Shown here piece by piece: positions 1-38,557 of a stretch of DNA of 64,000 nt. Position 1 is the stretch's first letter, and each line of letters opens with the position of its first letter. A model generated the notes under the pieces. The model had not been told where the DNA came from and searched no databases. It saw only the letters and a list, made by a program, of their open reading frames with translations. The position numbers were made by a program, and so were the translations under genes. This DNA comes from Thunnus maccoyii (lineage: Eukaryota; Chordata; Actinopteri; Scombriformes; Scombridae): NCBI RefSeq assembly GCF_910596095.1, contig NC_056550.1, forward strand, positions 17,454,501 through 17,518,500, in the 5' to 3' direction.

Positions 1-380
1 GAATCACATTTTTGTTTATACAGTCCCTGTTATAAGAACACCAATTTTAAGTGAAATATACGACCAATATTCAGGAATATTTTGGAGATGATTAAAACAA
101 GCTGGAAAGGCTGTTTAAGTTTAGTGTCTTGAAGTTGGCAATTTTTTTTCTAAAGCCTATATAAAACAGGTTTGTTTGTTTAACAGTGGTATTAAATCAT
201 ATGGGATACAGGATCTGGTCTTTTTTGTTTAATGGTGTCTTGTAAGCCCATGCAGGCTGGGCAAAATAATAAAAATCAATCATATAATAGAACAAAACAA
301 GACTTCAGAGTCTACAGCCATGCTAGCGGCTGTACTAAGGTTGAGCGGTGCTTAGCTAACACGCTCACAATTTCAACTTC

Positions 381-432
381 CTCATTCAAGTGAATGGGTA
401 GGTGTGTCCAAACTTTTGACTGGTACCATATA
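381..432 (-). mobile_element. end of a Tc1/mariner-like element
   Basis: Contains AGGTGTGTCCAAACTTTTGACTGGT, here described as a 25-base end that matches, in reverse, the terminus of the palindromic element at 53291-53376. No second end or transposase is seen. Confidence 0.6.
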
Positions 433-1959
433 CACATCAAATCATCTAAATTTTCACATTATTTTCATTTATCATCCCTTTAGGCAGATGAGTGGTTAAT
501 GACAAATTTTTGTGGAGTATTTATACACTTTCACAAATAAAATACTGTATTTGTTGCCTTCAAATGTACATTTAACTGTCACTTTTGTTTCTGATATAGT
601 ACTTCATCACTTTATTGTTTTTAACTTTTGCAACACATGGCAGGTGTTTAAAACCCATCTCAATCATTTTTAAAGGTAGACATCTGAGAGGTTGACATGT
701 AGAAGAAGAAAAATATAGGATTCACAGTAGGGAAGAGTAGAAAAAGCAACACTGAGAAGAGCAGGGGTAGAAAGAGAAATAATAAAAGGGAGCGGGGAAG
801 ACAAAGTGAGCAAATCCACTTTAGCCATATGTGATCCTATCTCCACAGCAACTCTTTGTGTTTGCAGTGAGCAGTTTGTGAGCTTTGGCACTGGCTGACT
901 CTTCTCCCCATGCTAGCCTCCTTCCTAACTGCCATCCCCTGAAAAGACAAGCAGACAGATAGAGAGGGGCACGATGAGGGAGGGAGATAGAATGTGAAGC
1001 GATGTGGGGAGAGCGGGAGAATGAGGAGAAAGTGGGGAGAGAGGGAGAAGAGGTAAAATAAAGAGCGAGTGGGGGATAGGGAGGTGATGAAGTGAGTGGA
1101 GACTTAAGAGGGGAGTCGCAGGACATTCCTGAGCCAGCTGTGGGTTGGAGGGGGAATTCTCACTGAATGCCTGACAAATAAAACAAGACTCAGGCTATTT
1201 CAGTATTCCAGGCAAAAACCCACTGGCACATCGCATCGGAATGAGGGGGGAAAGAGAAATTTTGGACGGAAAAAGAGGCAGGCTAATGAGAGAACCAGCA
1301 GGCCGCACAGTCCGGTAAGGCAGGCCTTAAACCGCAGCAGTCCAGCGGTTAACCTTTCGCTGCCTCTCCCTCTCCTGTCTCCTCCAAAATGGAGGCAGAA
1401 CCTGGCAGTAGTAGTGCTTCTCGGGCCCTGGCGGCACACACATTCCTCTTGGACAGACAGGTGGTGGGGCTGTTTAATAAATACAGGATTTGATGGAGGG
1501 AGTCAGCGAAGGAGGGGGGAGTCAAAGGCCATCACAGACTGTAAACAGCAGAGTCGAGCAGCCATAATATAGCTACTGCTCTTCTGGGGATACAAAACCT
1601 GGACTCTACTCATAACTCCTTGTTAATGACTCACCCATCAACTGAAATGCTGCTGACTATCTAAACAGGATTGTTCCTGTGGAATGACTCACTACAGATG
1701 GCTCACCATATTAAAGTCATGCTCATCTGCAGCTATAAGTTTCAAGAGTATGCACTTCAAACTGAAGTTCCGTCTTTCTTGTGAAATGGAAAAATATATA
1801 AACTATATTTTTTTATTGCTGCAATTGATTCTATAGTTATTGGATTGCGTTACATTAAAGTATTTATACTAATACAAATGTGGATGTAGTGAGTTTCACC
1901 AAATGAGGAATGTTGCTTAAAGCGTCTATAATCAATATCCTTTATAATAATAATATATA
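433..1959. other. non-coding; no gene seen
   Basis: No exon-like conserved coding found. A purine-rich (G/A) tract spans about 960-1090 and creates long shadow frames on the minus strand. Confidence 0.6.
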
Positions 1960-2440
1960 AAATGACAATGTGTAATGTCGCTAGTTGTGATGAACCCACA
2001 GAGAATTATCACCCAACTCTGCAGCTCCCCTCAGCCTTACGTTGCTTCATAGTGAGCCTCAGTTCACTGTTTAGCTGCCCGGCCTGTAACTGTTCAGTCT
2101 CACGGCTCTCATGCCAATTTGGCCACAGCAGGCGGCTGTTTTCAGAGAAAAAGCTCTAAAAAGCCAATGTATACGCTGTCTACTAGGCACAAAACAGGAC
2201 ATAGACAGTTAGCAAGTAGTTGGTGAACATAGTGGAGCATTTAGCAGCTAAAGAGCCAGATATTTCCCTCAGGAATCGATAGAGACCAAAAACAGAGCTA
2301 AAGCAGGACTCCAAATTAACTATAATGTTGCTCCTCTGGATACGTAAACAAGCAACTGTTTGCTAACAAATATACATGTGTTCACAACTTATTCCGCTGC
2401 TCCCAAGTAGCCAAAAAATCACTTAATGCAGGTTTAAAGC
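1960..2440. repeat. probable interspersed repeat
   Basis: The stretch has the look of a family repeated in percomorph fish genomes (blocks such as CCCACAGAGAATTATCACCC and GCAGCTAAAGAGCCAGATAT are familiar to me). No clear terminal repeats were seen, so the class is not assigned. Confidence 0.35.
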
Positions 2441-5400
2441 CACAGATAACTCTAAGGATAAAAAGTTTGCTAAAATCAGGAGCCTGTCTACACATAAAGC
2501 ATATGAGCTAACAGATACACTTCTGTTTCATCCATCGATACATCTGTAACATTACGACTCACACTTCATGATCTAAAAGCTGTTTAGTGCACTCACATTC
2601 ATGAGCCAAGTGAACCCATGGTGAACTAATTTTGCTGTCAGGATGTCAGTTGACGTCAGTTTCTTAGAGATAAATACTGGAAAAAAGAGAAAGGACCACA
2701 CAGTAGTAAAGACTTTTAGTGATATGTTTAGTGCTGTTGCATTATGTTTATCTTCTTGGATTTCTTGCCATCATCACACACAAACACTTGCTATTGTTCC
2801 ATAATGGCACCTGCAGAGACTTGCCTTTTCACCACAACTAACAGAAACTGTGTCTGTGTGTGTGTGCGTTGGTAGGAGGGGTTGAACTGACAACCAATAA
2901 TAAGAGATGAAAGGCTGATCCAATTGGATGAATGCCACAACAACATGTGATAGGCTAACAGCACCTGTATGACAGCAATGACTTAATTGATTTGTTTGAA
3001 CAATTTAACACTGTAGTTTCATTTGTGGTCATGGATCAACCTGTTTATGTGATTTACTGTATGTCATGCACTTCCAGGTATTACCATGACTAACTTTAAT
3101 TACATAATAATAAGCTTTATCTAACACCCAGAACAGCTGGTTGCGTCAACTCCGGTTGTTTGCAGCCTTGTACCACACTCTGCAGGGCAGCAGCAGTTCT
3201 GAGGCGGAGAAGAGACGCATCCACTGCAGTCTTCAAAATTATTTTTGTGTCATGCGGCAGAAGGCCGGGGCTTTCCAGTGAGCAGCACTCCACTATTGCC
3301 ACCCAGGGACAGAGGATGGTGGCCATGTGTGTCAGCAGGCCACCACATCACAGCCAGCTTCCCGCCACAGCCTATGTGATCTTCCTAGGAGCGTGCAAGC
3401 TCCCCTTGTGCCCCTGCACACGCTTTTTCCTTCCTCTGCCCCCCCCCCCTAACTCAACCGCATAGATGAGAGGACAAGAGGGATGATCATTTCATAGGGG
3501 GAATCCCACATCCTGCAATTTTATTTACTTGTCTGTCTGAGAAACCTCAGAAAAATATGATAAGATTACTAAAGCGGTCAAGGGAAAAAAAAAAAATGGG
3601 GTGAAGAAGACATCAGTGACAATACTGCTTTGACAATCAGCTCAATGTGCAGAATAAAAGGGAACAAGCTGATAAACAGTTAAACAGTGTAGTTCAATGT
3701 GCACACTTCCTTTACTCTGGACTGTATGTCAAAGCCACTTCCCAGAGTTGAGTCATTCATTTAGGATGACAGCTGCTGGTAGACCGCTGCAACCGCATCC
3801 ACTGTCCTTTCTTCCTGCGTCTACTCATCCCATATCTCTTCTCTTTCTCTCTCTCTCTCTCTTCCTCAGCACTAGAATTAGTCCGCACACGCTGAACCAC
3901 TCCGGCTGGGTCAAAGCACGAGTGACGCAAATCATTGACAATTTCAAAGGCTTTTCTACCAATGGTAGTTGTGCGGTGATCTCCGCTAAACCGTTTGAGA
4001 ACATTAATGTGGATAGTCAATGTGCCTCATGGAAACAGCCCTGGCTGCAGCAGCAGAAGAGTTTAGTCCCTGCTCCATATCCCACATCACTGATGGAAAT
4101 GATTAAGTATATTGGAGTGTAATTCCACCCCCATCGGTCTGGCTCTTAAAATAGAGAAATAGAGAGGAGGACGGCTGGCTTATAGCGGATGTCTGAATTC
4201 CATTGATTGGAGCAGAGCAGCAACTTGTTATTAGGCTGATGTCGACCCGTGACCACACCAGCAGGCCTGCTGTGCGGGGGGAGAGGTACGCTGCGTCGCT
4301 CGCTCAGAGGCCCCTCTGCCCTTCGAAAACTCTCTCTGCCTCTCTCTTTGCCAGCTCGTGGTTTTACAGCATATTATTAATTTCAAAGACATTCCGTTTT
4401 GAATGTAAACACAAATATGCGCACATGTGCTCGCACACTCACACACACACACTGTTTACCCAAATCAGGAGTCGATTCCAACAACAGAACAGGCACTGGC
4501 TTTGAGAGGGTTGGTTCCGTATCTCTAAACATCCCTTTCATAGTGCTGGTTTATATAAAACATGTGTTCTTTCCACAACTGTGGGTGACTGGCAGCGCTG
4601 TAACTGGTGTGATATTTATCATGTTAATAACCCACACACGTCTGGCACTGTCTAACTGCTCTGGTCATTGTGCTCACTGGACGCTGGTGGGAAATGATGC
4701 ATGAACAGATGAAAGATTTCAAAGGAAGCAGAGGTTACACTGAGTACGTATACTCCAATCACCTGAAAGTCACAGCTTCCAGCCCTGCAATTTAGACTGC
4801 TGCTAAAAGACAAGGCGATTGTTATAATAACAGCAGAAATGGCCAGAACTAGTGTTTTGTTTTTTTTTTGTTTTTTTTAAAGCTGAGGCTGTCAGGCGAA
4901 CAGAGACAAGCAGCTTTTGAACACTAGACACAGATCTATCTCACTGAGGTTAACCAGAAAAGACTAAACTGTGGCCACAGCCACAATTCAGATGTTAAAT
5001 CTTTTGTTACACAGACAAACAAAATAGAGTGACTGAGCTTAGAGAAGGTGTTGAAAATGTACCAAACATCTCATGAGACCAACAGATGACCAAGAGACTA
5101 CAGAGGCCAGCTGTCGACTCAAATTTGACTTTTGATGCTACCTCTAATAGTATGCTACAGCAGATGCACTCTAACCACAGGAGCAATTCATTTTTGAAGT
5201 GGCTTGGATACTTAAAAAGTCCCTGAGGTCCGTAAAAACATGATTAATATCTATCCTCTGAATCCTGGTCTGACAAAAATATTTCACAAATTCTGAAAGT
5301 CTCCTTGGCTTGAACTTTGGTGAACACAACAACTACAAAGCCCTGAAAACAAATATATCATACCATCTCGCCTAAACAAAGATCACAGGATGCAGCTGTG

Positions 5401-8400
5401 AATCAAATAAAGGACATATTGAAAAATTACAGCCCCACAGAAATATGAAGGCGGTCTCTCGCATCACATGACATGAGAACGTAACTGTGAAGAAGCTGTC
5501 AACACAGGACAAAAAGAGCATATCATCTGATTTGAGGGTCCTGTGATGATCTTTGGGCCCTGCAGTTGTGAAGTGTCCGTCTGTTTGCATGTCATAAGTT
5601 CAAGACGAGCCATGCTTAATACAGTATGCTGCCCTGGAGAGACCAACTTCAGCTGCACCGTCGTCTAACACAGATGCACTCCTTATCACATGCTCCAACC
5701 ACAAACTAGTGACTCCTTCTGACCCAGTTAACACGGCTAATTGGTAACATTTTCCAGGGAAAAAAAAAAAAGAGTGCAAACTGTGTTGCTCCATGCAATG
5801 ACAAAGAAATCTGACACCACATGGCTCCAGCGGATGTGCACACATATATGGAGGATGTATAAAAAGAAAATGACTCATATCACCTGAAACGTATGACTGA
5901 TTCCGTTCTGGTGAACTGATGCTATCTGATGTGATTCATGTTTTTTCTGATAAACAAAATAATTATAGCTATTTCTGTACTGCATGGCAACACATATCTC
6001 TGAGGTTGCATCAGACTAATTCCTCCTCAGCACAACTTTTCCACTTAGATTTCATTCGACATTATTTATGAATTCATTTCACTGAATAAATGTATTTGGA
6101 CAGAGGTTTCACGGTAAATCTAGCCTGCCAGAGCTGTTGATTTTTAATGTGGACATTGGAATAACTGGTAACATTTTCATGAACTGGGAAAAGAGAAATG
6201 GAGTACAAATGCCCATTTAAGCCATGACCTCATAACAAAAAAGTCAACACTGTCAAACACAGTTTCAGAGACATGGGATGAACTCAATCTGACCAAGCGC
6301 ACTTCTGGTGGGATGATATTGTAGCAATGATCTGCAGTCATAAAGTGACCTTTGTGTTAAGCAGACATGTCCCCCCTGCCAAAAACTGTAAGCAGATCCA
6401 ATTGGGTTCAGGGTTGACCCACAGGCCCAGAATAGGCCCGGCACTGATGTTTTTGACAGTTTTTTTGCATACCACAGCCCTGGCCAGCTACAAGATGTAC
6501 TCCTGAAGAACACCTCTCCTTTAACCTCTGCTCCCATAAAACCCCCCTAGAGACCCTCCCTGAATCCCTACTCCAAACTGCTAAAATAAGACAACTCGTC
6601 CAACTCATGGACTTGGCTCACCACTATAAACCTATCCCCATCCCCAGGCCCTTTCCTCCCAGCAGTGGAGTCTCCAGAGCACCAACCTCCCCACTGCAAT
6701 TGCCCTCACACTGGCTGATCCCAGGAACAGCCGTTAATCTAAGAGTGAACGTTGGAGAGCGTCTCCTTTTAATTATCAGAAAACTCTGAAGGGGTTAGGT
6801 AATGGATTCCAAATGGTGAGCTCTGGCAGGAGCGGGTACAGGGCTGGAGGACGTGGCTACATAGGGAGCACATGATCAGGAGGAGGAGGAGGAGGATGAA
6901 GAAAGGAGGGGGAGCAAAGAGATATGACTCCTCAGGTTCTGACCTTTGGCTGCACCCACAATCGTGTGCTTTGCCACAGATTGAGACCAGATTGACTGTG
7001 TTAACCCAGGAGATGACTGAACGACAGAATAATCTCACAGAACAGAATCACAAACAGCCCAGTGGAGCTAGCTTTCCCCCCAGGGACTATCTTTCTGGCC
7101 TGTTGATACCTTATATGCTCCAGAGATCTTTGACGCTGATTTCACTGATAGTGCGGCATCTCTCCACTCAGAATGGTGATGTAGCATGGGTTGCAGTATG
7201 CTCGAGTTAGCGAATTTCTCTGTCCTCTAACCAGAAGTCCATCAGCATTTATCTTCATGGAAATAGTTGAATGAGCTAGAACCGTAATCTTTTATGTGCT
7301 GTCCTCCTCTCTATTCCCAGGACACGCTGAGGGCTGGACAAAGACAGAGAGATCTTAGAGGCCGAAGGCTTAACACTAAAGCAAAAATAATAGAATCACA
7401 CAAAAACAAAACACAAGCTAATCATTATGGCTCCAAACACATCACACATACACATGCATTCACACACACGGACTACAGGACCACCCCTGAGAGCTGACCT
7501 GGCCATGCCCCCTACCGCTCAGTGCTGGCGTGTGTCCAGAACAAACTGGGCCTCTCCGTAGGGAACAGTGGAGGCCTGAGGCCGTGCTGCTTAGCAGGCG
7601 CCGAGGGGGCGGCAGGCTGCCAGTGGTCAGTCCCTGCCGAAGCTTCTGGGAACGGTGTCACACTCACACTAACCCCCATCCTCACACCAGTCAGCTCCTG
7701 GGTTCAGGGCCGAGCGCAGAGGTTGAGAGTGAACAGCACTCCTACCACCGAGCAGCTGGACTCGCTGTCAAGGATGAGCTCATTTTGGCCACCGTCCAAA
7801 CAAGAGGCGAGCCAGGCCCCTGACGTCTGGGCTGTCTCCATGAAGTCACCCTCCGAGCATAGATCAGTCTCTGCATACAGACCCATAAACTTGAGACTTT
7901 CTGAGGTTCACGCAAGGCCAGAGAGATGACAGGAAGAGGAGCTTCGTTTTTAAGTAAGGTCATTTAACCAGACAGCGTTAAATTGACTCAAAGTTCAAGC
8001 AAGCATGGCATCAGTGTGAAGACAACAGACAAAAGGACTGAAACACATCTGATTAAAAGAAATCGCAAAGAGGCATACAAGAAAAAAAAAAATCAGCATG
8101 TCTTCCAGGCTAAATTTAGTCTTATCATACCCCTGACCAGGCTACTGTGAAAAAATAACAACAAATCTTATCTGACATAAAGACCTTGACAACTTCAAGT
8201 GATGCTAAGTAAGCAGCCCTGCAATTCTTTCATCAAACAGACACAGTACAAAGAAAGACATTTCCCAGAGGGCCACGAGGAACTCTCAGCAGGACTCTTG
8301 ATATCATTTTAACCCAAACAGACCAGCTGGCCGACAACCTCCTCCCCTGCTTCGTTACGCAACCATAACACACCAGTATCTGTCTCTCACTGTTCACACG

Positions 8401-8469
8401 TCAGACAGATATTGTACACATTCATGCACTGTGTACACTGCTGCATTTGGAACATATATATATATATAT
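2441..8469. other. non-coding stretch; no gene supported
   Basis: Contains a short (CA)n at 4440-4452, a CT-rich run near 3840-3862, a GGA-rich run at 6869-6900, and an (AT)n at 8454-8469. The open frames here lack splice context, homology and consistent codon use. The block at about 3880-4040 is complex, non-repetitive sequence and could be a conserved non-coding element. Confidence 0.5.
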
Positions 8470-8650
8470 GTACTAACATACAAATACTATGTGGAATCCG
8501 GGAGGTGCTGGAGCTAATAATGGCTGTCAGACTCCTCCAGGAGAACAGCGATAAGGAAGGAAGGCTAATTGGAGGCTGCCTCCTCTCTAACAAGGCCATT
8601 CAGTCCTCAGAAAACACAAGAGAAGGAAACAGTTTAATAGGCATAAATCA
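8470..8650. promoter_or_regulatory. candidate conserved non-coding element
   Basis: Complex, repeat-free sequence with TAAT/ATTA cores and no coding sense. Composition alone suggests it; conservation was not tested. Confidence 0.25.
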
Positions 8651-8929
8651 CATTTTCTTTGCAGAGACTGCTTGACTGTTTTTAGGTGGTCAGAGCATAT
8701 ATCAAGCGCCAATTGTTAGAAACACAACAACGAAAGGGAAGTAAACATTAAGGCTATGAGATAATGTCCGGCTTGCCAAACACTTTCTAAGACAGACAAG
8801 CGGGCTTCCGCTGATAGTGACAGAAAAGGAGTAAAAAAAAAAAAAAGTAACAGAGGTCAAAACAACAATATGACCTTTCCATCTAATTAAACAAATCATC
8901 TATAAGCATCTGTTTGTGCAGTTGATATA

Positions 8930-9250
8930 AAAACACACTGCCCATTAACCTGTGGTCTATAAAAGGGCACAGGCTTCCCAATTAACCCACATTCCCAAAC
9001 TTATCCAGCTGCCTCCATTTCCAAAATGACTATAATTCCAAACAACGTGGTAATTTCCTAGGCAGAGAGCGCATGCCTGGTGTGCTGCAGATTATGGCTT
9101 TTTGGAAACTTATAAAGACTGTGGTTTCCTGGAGGGAGACCGCATCAGCTGTCATATTCATAATTATAGCATTTCGGCTATTTCCATCAATCATATAATT
9201 ATCGTATCTCTGCTATTTCTATCAGTCATGTAATTATCATATTCAGTCAA
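8930..9250. promoter_or_regulatory. candidate enhancer-like block with 35-bp repeats
   Basis: TAATTAT occurs at 9161, 9196 and 9231, exactly 35 bases apart, inside diverged 35-bp units sharing GCTATTTC-ATCA-TCAT blocks. TAATTA is the core site of many homeodomain proteins. Confidence 0.35.
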
Positions 9251-10631
9251 CTCTACCTAAACTTTGTTTCTGCCACTTCCAACAGTTTTCTTTACATTCT
9301 GTACAGTATATGCCGCTTTTCTTTCCTGCTTCATTTTCAGCAGAAGCCTTGCTTTGAGTGCTCGGCTTAATATTTGTATGGTTAAGTCACTACAGAGTTA
9401 TGATCCTTTGATTCTGGCACCAGACATGTCTGAGCACATGAAGTGTGTGTTGCTGTCTTTACATAAACATTACATACAGGAGCAGCCTCCACTGAACACA
9501 CACTGCATCACTCGTGGAAGACAAGTGTTGTTGACTTTCTCTCTATAGCTCTCTGAAATCAGATAAAAACTACTATCACTCAAACTCATGACAACCTTAA
9601 ATATGTTTAAGCTCAATTTAGATGGCTGTATGGACTCTTAAAACTCAAAGCCAATCTACTTGTAACAGCTGCTCCTCAGTACCTCCACTCCATAAATTTA
9701 GGGCAATTAAGGCCTGGGTTCCACTAATGAACTTGACTAACAAGCTGGAGGAGGGTTGTTGCCCCTACACCAGGTGTTGAGGCCATGCACAGGAAGTCCC
9801 AGCAGGAGTAACACCTGGGAATAATAAACTTTCATAGCAGACAATAGCTCCATGACAGGGCTGACCCACAGTGAAAACACAGTAAAAAGCTTCAGCACAT
9901 ATTGGACAGTAGTGAAGTGATTAGTTCAGTTTAGCCATAATTAGGTGCAATTCAGAAGTACCTCTTAACTGTTATTGGGCACAACCGGTCTGAATTTAGT
10001 TTTTTTTTTTTAGTCTGTCTGTCTGGTTAAACATTTGATTGGACAAAGACAGTTTCCAACAGCATAAATACCAAAAACACTGCCAACAGTTTCCAGATTA
10101 ATCAGTTGCTGCGCCATTTCTTGTGCAAAGAACTGTACAATCTGTTTTTCTCATCTGTGGTTATTGGGCCATTGCATGCAATGTTGCAAATTGATAACCA
10201 GGACTGCTTTATGACATTATTGCACTTTTTGAAACGTTGTGTCAAAGTACTTTGTCACGTATTTAATTCTGTAATTAAAAACTTATATATAAAACGATGT
10301 CCTTCCATAGTTAGCAAGACTGCCTCACTGAAGTGTATCTTTGTGTTTAAAGCAGTAAATATTTAAGCTTGTTTTCCTGTCCTCTGCCCAGTGTTTGGCT
10401 GGGACTGGCTTTAGCTCCCTTTAACCCAGAGAGGTATTTTTCTGAATAGAGAAAATGAATGAACAAACAAAGGTTATCCTGAGCATAATTAGTGTAACAT
10501 TTGACTCTGTTTCCACCACAGTTGAGTCATTGATTGTAAAGGGGAAGTGATTTTGATTATATATGCCTCTGTGATGCTGATACCAATCAGTGGATCATGA
10601 GGGAAATTAGAAACACACTGAGCAATAACAG
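9251..10631. other. non-coding; no gene seen
   Basis: No feature recognised apart from short poly-T runs. Confidence 0.5.
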
Positions 10632-11326
10632 TAGGGGAGAACCAGGTTGAAAGTAACACAGGCTGAAAATAACACAGCAATTTTCTCCAAGCCCATAAAA
10701 GTCTGATATGCCTAACTGTGTCAGCACGTACAGCACGCAACACTTACCAGAACTGCAAAAAATTGCCTGGATAGGTCATACTTCGCAGTTTTACCCAAAA
10801 AGCTGTTTTCATTCACAGTAAGTAAATCCCCTCAAGCAGTCATTTTTTTGAATGACAAGATGTGTAATTGTTTCATGTGTCATAGTTATGATCTTTTGAC
10901 AGATTATTTAGTACTTTAACACAAGTTTGTTTTTCAGTATGGAAAAAAGTGAGGTTCAACTGTCACTACGATAACACGTGCTTCTTTCAAGTAACAATGA
11001 GCTTAAAATAAATTATATTTAACTGTAAATCACTCAATATGATTTGAAGCAGGAATTTAATGCTAATGCAATGTGTTAATGGGCTGATCTAGATCCATCC
11101 GTGTGTTACTTTCGTCCCAACTGATGGGGTTGAAAGTAACAATGCGCAACTTCTGTTTTAAGTCACATTATACCAAAGTTGTTCCACATTTGTACAAAAT
11201 AGCACCTGGTATTGATAGAACATACATGAGTTGTTGATCACAACGAAAATTAGTTTCTGTCTGTAACATTATCTTTTAAAATGACGTTTATCTGAAAAAT
11301 GTTACTTTCGTCCTGGTTCTCCCCTA
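10632..11326. mobile_element. 695-bp non-autonomous element with terminal inverted repeats
   Basis: The left end TAGGGGAGAACCAGG plus GAAAGTAACA (10632-10658) recurs as the reverse complement at 11300-11326, with two or three mismatches in 27. An internal hairpin at 11105-11140 uses the same GTTACTTTC / GAAAGTAAC motif. No transposase frame; target duplication unclear, so the superfamily is open. Confidence 0.7.
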
Positions 11327-11689
11327 ACAAGTCTTCTAACAGAGCCTGACTTCATTTATGGTAAAACAGCACAAGCACTCACATTGTCCTCTTGCAGGCC
11401 CAATGACATGACACACAAGCAAAACAAGGATGACAACTATAATATGTATGTTGGGAAGATACTGTGATGATCTGAGAGAGGTTATGTACCCACAGTTCTG
11501 AATGGACAGATCTGACTGTCTGAGAACACTTTTACCCTGTCCACTCCATCTCCCTTAACTTAGGAAAACTGCTATGGGTACCACTTAATCCCATAATAAC
11601 CAGAACAGAGGAAAGTGCAAGGAGGTCTTTCCTAATATCACACCAAACCGAGTCAATGAGGGAGCAGCCCCCTCCCCTCTCCACTCCTC

Positions 11690-12110
11690 TAAAAGGCTAC
11701 CATTGTATGTGAGGAATTGCCATGGCTACTGCCGGCGAACTGTAAGCCTTTTAGAATTATTAGCATTCCTCTCTACCCTGAGCACTGTAGCAAAGCTGCT
11801 CGCTTTACCATCAATCCGCCTTGCGAGAAACACACCATTTCTTTCATTAGCAACTACAGGAATTTCCATCTGGCTGGGAATTAATTAAAGTCGAATTATG
11901 GACCGCAGCAATATTGGGCTACCCAGACAAATTCAACAACACCCATGGAGGGTAAGAGTGAATGTGGCCTTGTTAATGAGCACTGCAAGAGGCTTGTCAA
12001 AGCCACTTGTCAGAGACACTAACTCAGCATTTATTAGGAAAGATAGCGATGAGACAATTCACAATGTCATCATTGATGTATCCACTTATCTTAGCCACAA
12101 TTGATCCTTG
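11690..12110. promoter_or_regulatory. candidate conserved non-coding element
   Basis: About 420 bases of complex, repeat-free sequence with AATTAATTAA (near 11879), GTTAATGAG and CAATTGATCC motifs. It resembles developmental enhancers in composition; conservation was not tested. Confidence 0.3.
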
Positions 12111-13600
12111 TACAGGCTGGAGTTATTTAGTGTACTTCACATGCCGTCCTCAACGTGTCATGAAAACATTTCATATGTCCCACTGAAGCAAGGCTGTGTT
12201 CAGTTATCAAGTAGGAGTAATGGTGACAGCTAAAACAATATCATGTCAAGATCCAATTTTGTTTATCACGACAGAAAAAAAAAAGACAGTTTTCAAAACA
12301 GCATTATTTTGAGCCACGGTGCAGAGTTGATATTAATCAAATGAATTGATAAAACAGGTGTTTAAAAATCCAATGTTATAAACTATAACCCCAACTTCGA
12401 TCCATCTCGATAATCCACTTTAATGTTGTTTGTAGTAAAGCTGCCAATGGCTTCATGATTATCAACTTTTACAGAAGAAGTGAAAAAAAAAGAAAAACTG
12501 TTTGGCATTAATGGCCAGATGTTACTAATGATTTGGCAGCACATACAAAATTACAAACACATGGGATAAAAATAACAGCCATTTTTTTTTCTATCAAGTT
12601 TTATGAGGGTCAAAATACACTTGAGTTTCCATGGGAAAGGATAAACCTAGTTAAATAATCATATTACAGAAAAATGTAATGCAATATTGTGATTACTAGC
12701 CTAGAGGGTTTCTGCTGTGGATGATAAACAATCCGAAACCATCTAATTCCAAAATAATGCTACAACTGCATCTTTGTCAGTGTTAGATATAGAGGCAGGC
12801 TGAGACAATGTGGCTACTATCAGCCTCTAATGAGAAAGCCTGGACCAATAGTGACACAACAGGCTCTGTTCCACAGGCAACAAGGAAGGCTCCGCTATCA
12901 GGCCTGGGATCCTTCCAATCCCTGGCACCTCCACCGATGCCGAAAAAGTAGGTCTGCATGGGACCTAAGGGGAAGCAGGGCCCCAGTGACATTCCACAGT
13001 TTGTGCCAAAACAGCTAAATGGCAACGTTTTCCCTGGAGTGTACACAAACTATAGTTTCAGGTTCACCTATCTGTGGTACGCCAGGTACTGGTTACAAGT
13101 GAATAGCTCTTTTGAAACCTTTTTCCAAAGTGTTATTAGACTGTGACCTGAATGGGCCATGCAAGACGTAGAAGAAACTACAATGAAAGCTTTATACATA
13201 TGTATTTTGGGTTTCTTAGTGTTTGGAAGTTCAGTTCACGGTCAGAGTTTTTAATCTGATGCACCTTTCAAAAAGATTTTATGGTGTGCAAGAACTTTGT
13301 GGTAATAACAAAACAGTGGAAATAACTGATGTTTTCGTTTTCAATGTTTTATTGTCATGTAACTTCCAGATTTCTTCCAGATTGAAATTCATTCCATGTA
13401 TTGTTTTCTGGCATACGGCAGACCAACTGATATAAGACAGCTTCAGAAGAGCAGCACTCGGAGTCCGTTCTTAATTCTTACAAGATGTTGTTCACCTACG
13501 TCATTTGCAGCTGGTTTTCACAGCCACAGGTGATCAGGAAACCTGGGCAGGGCTCTGCTGATGAAAGAGAGTGGTTGGGATTAACAAGACTAACAATGAG
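12111..13600. other. intergenic, downstream of tbcd
   Basis: A/T-rich with short A-runs; nothing recognised. Confidence 0.5.
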
Positions 13601-13608
13601 ATAAAACA

Positions 13609-13614
13609 TTTATT
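13609..13614 (-). terminator. tbcd: tbcd poly(A) signal
   Basis: AATAAA on the minus strand about 50 bases after the tbcd stop codon. It implies a very short 3' UTR. Alternative signals further down were not excluded. Confidence 0.6.
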
Positions 13615-13665
13615 TTTATCTGCCTACAGGAATCCTATCAAGCACTTAACTCTCACTTATGTCAG

Positions 13666-38557
<24,892 letters not shown>

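Noticed and set aside
3697-4122. 141-codon open frame
   Set aside because: Contains a CT-repeat-derived Leu/Ser run; the downstream part looks like non-coding sequence and no homologue is recognised.
7522-7929. 135-codon open frame in a GC-richer block
   Set aside because: No family resemblance, low-complexity runs such as TLTLTPILTP, competing frames of similar length on both strands, and no splice or promoter context.
1-13600. Search for B3GNTL1 or METRNL exons expected from human synteny
   Set aside because: No translated segment with acceptor and donor signals resembling either protein was found.
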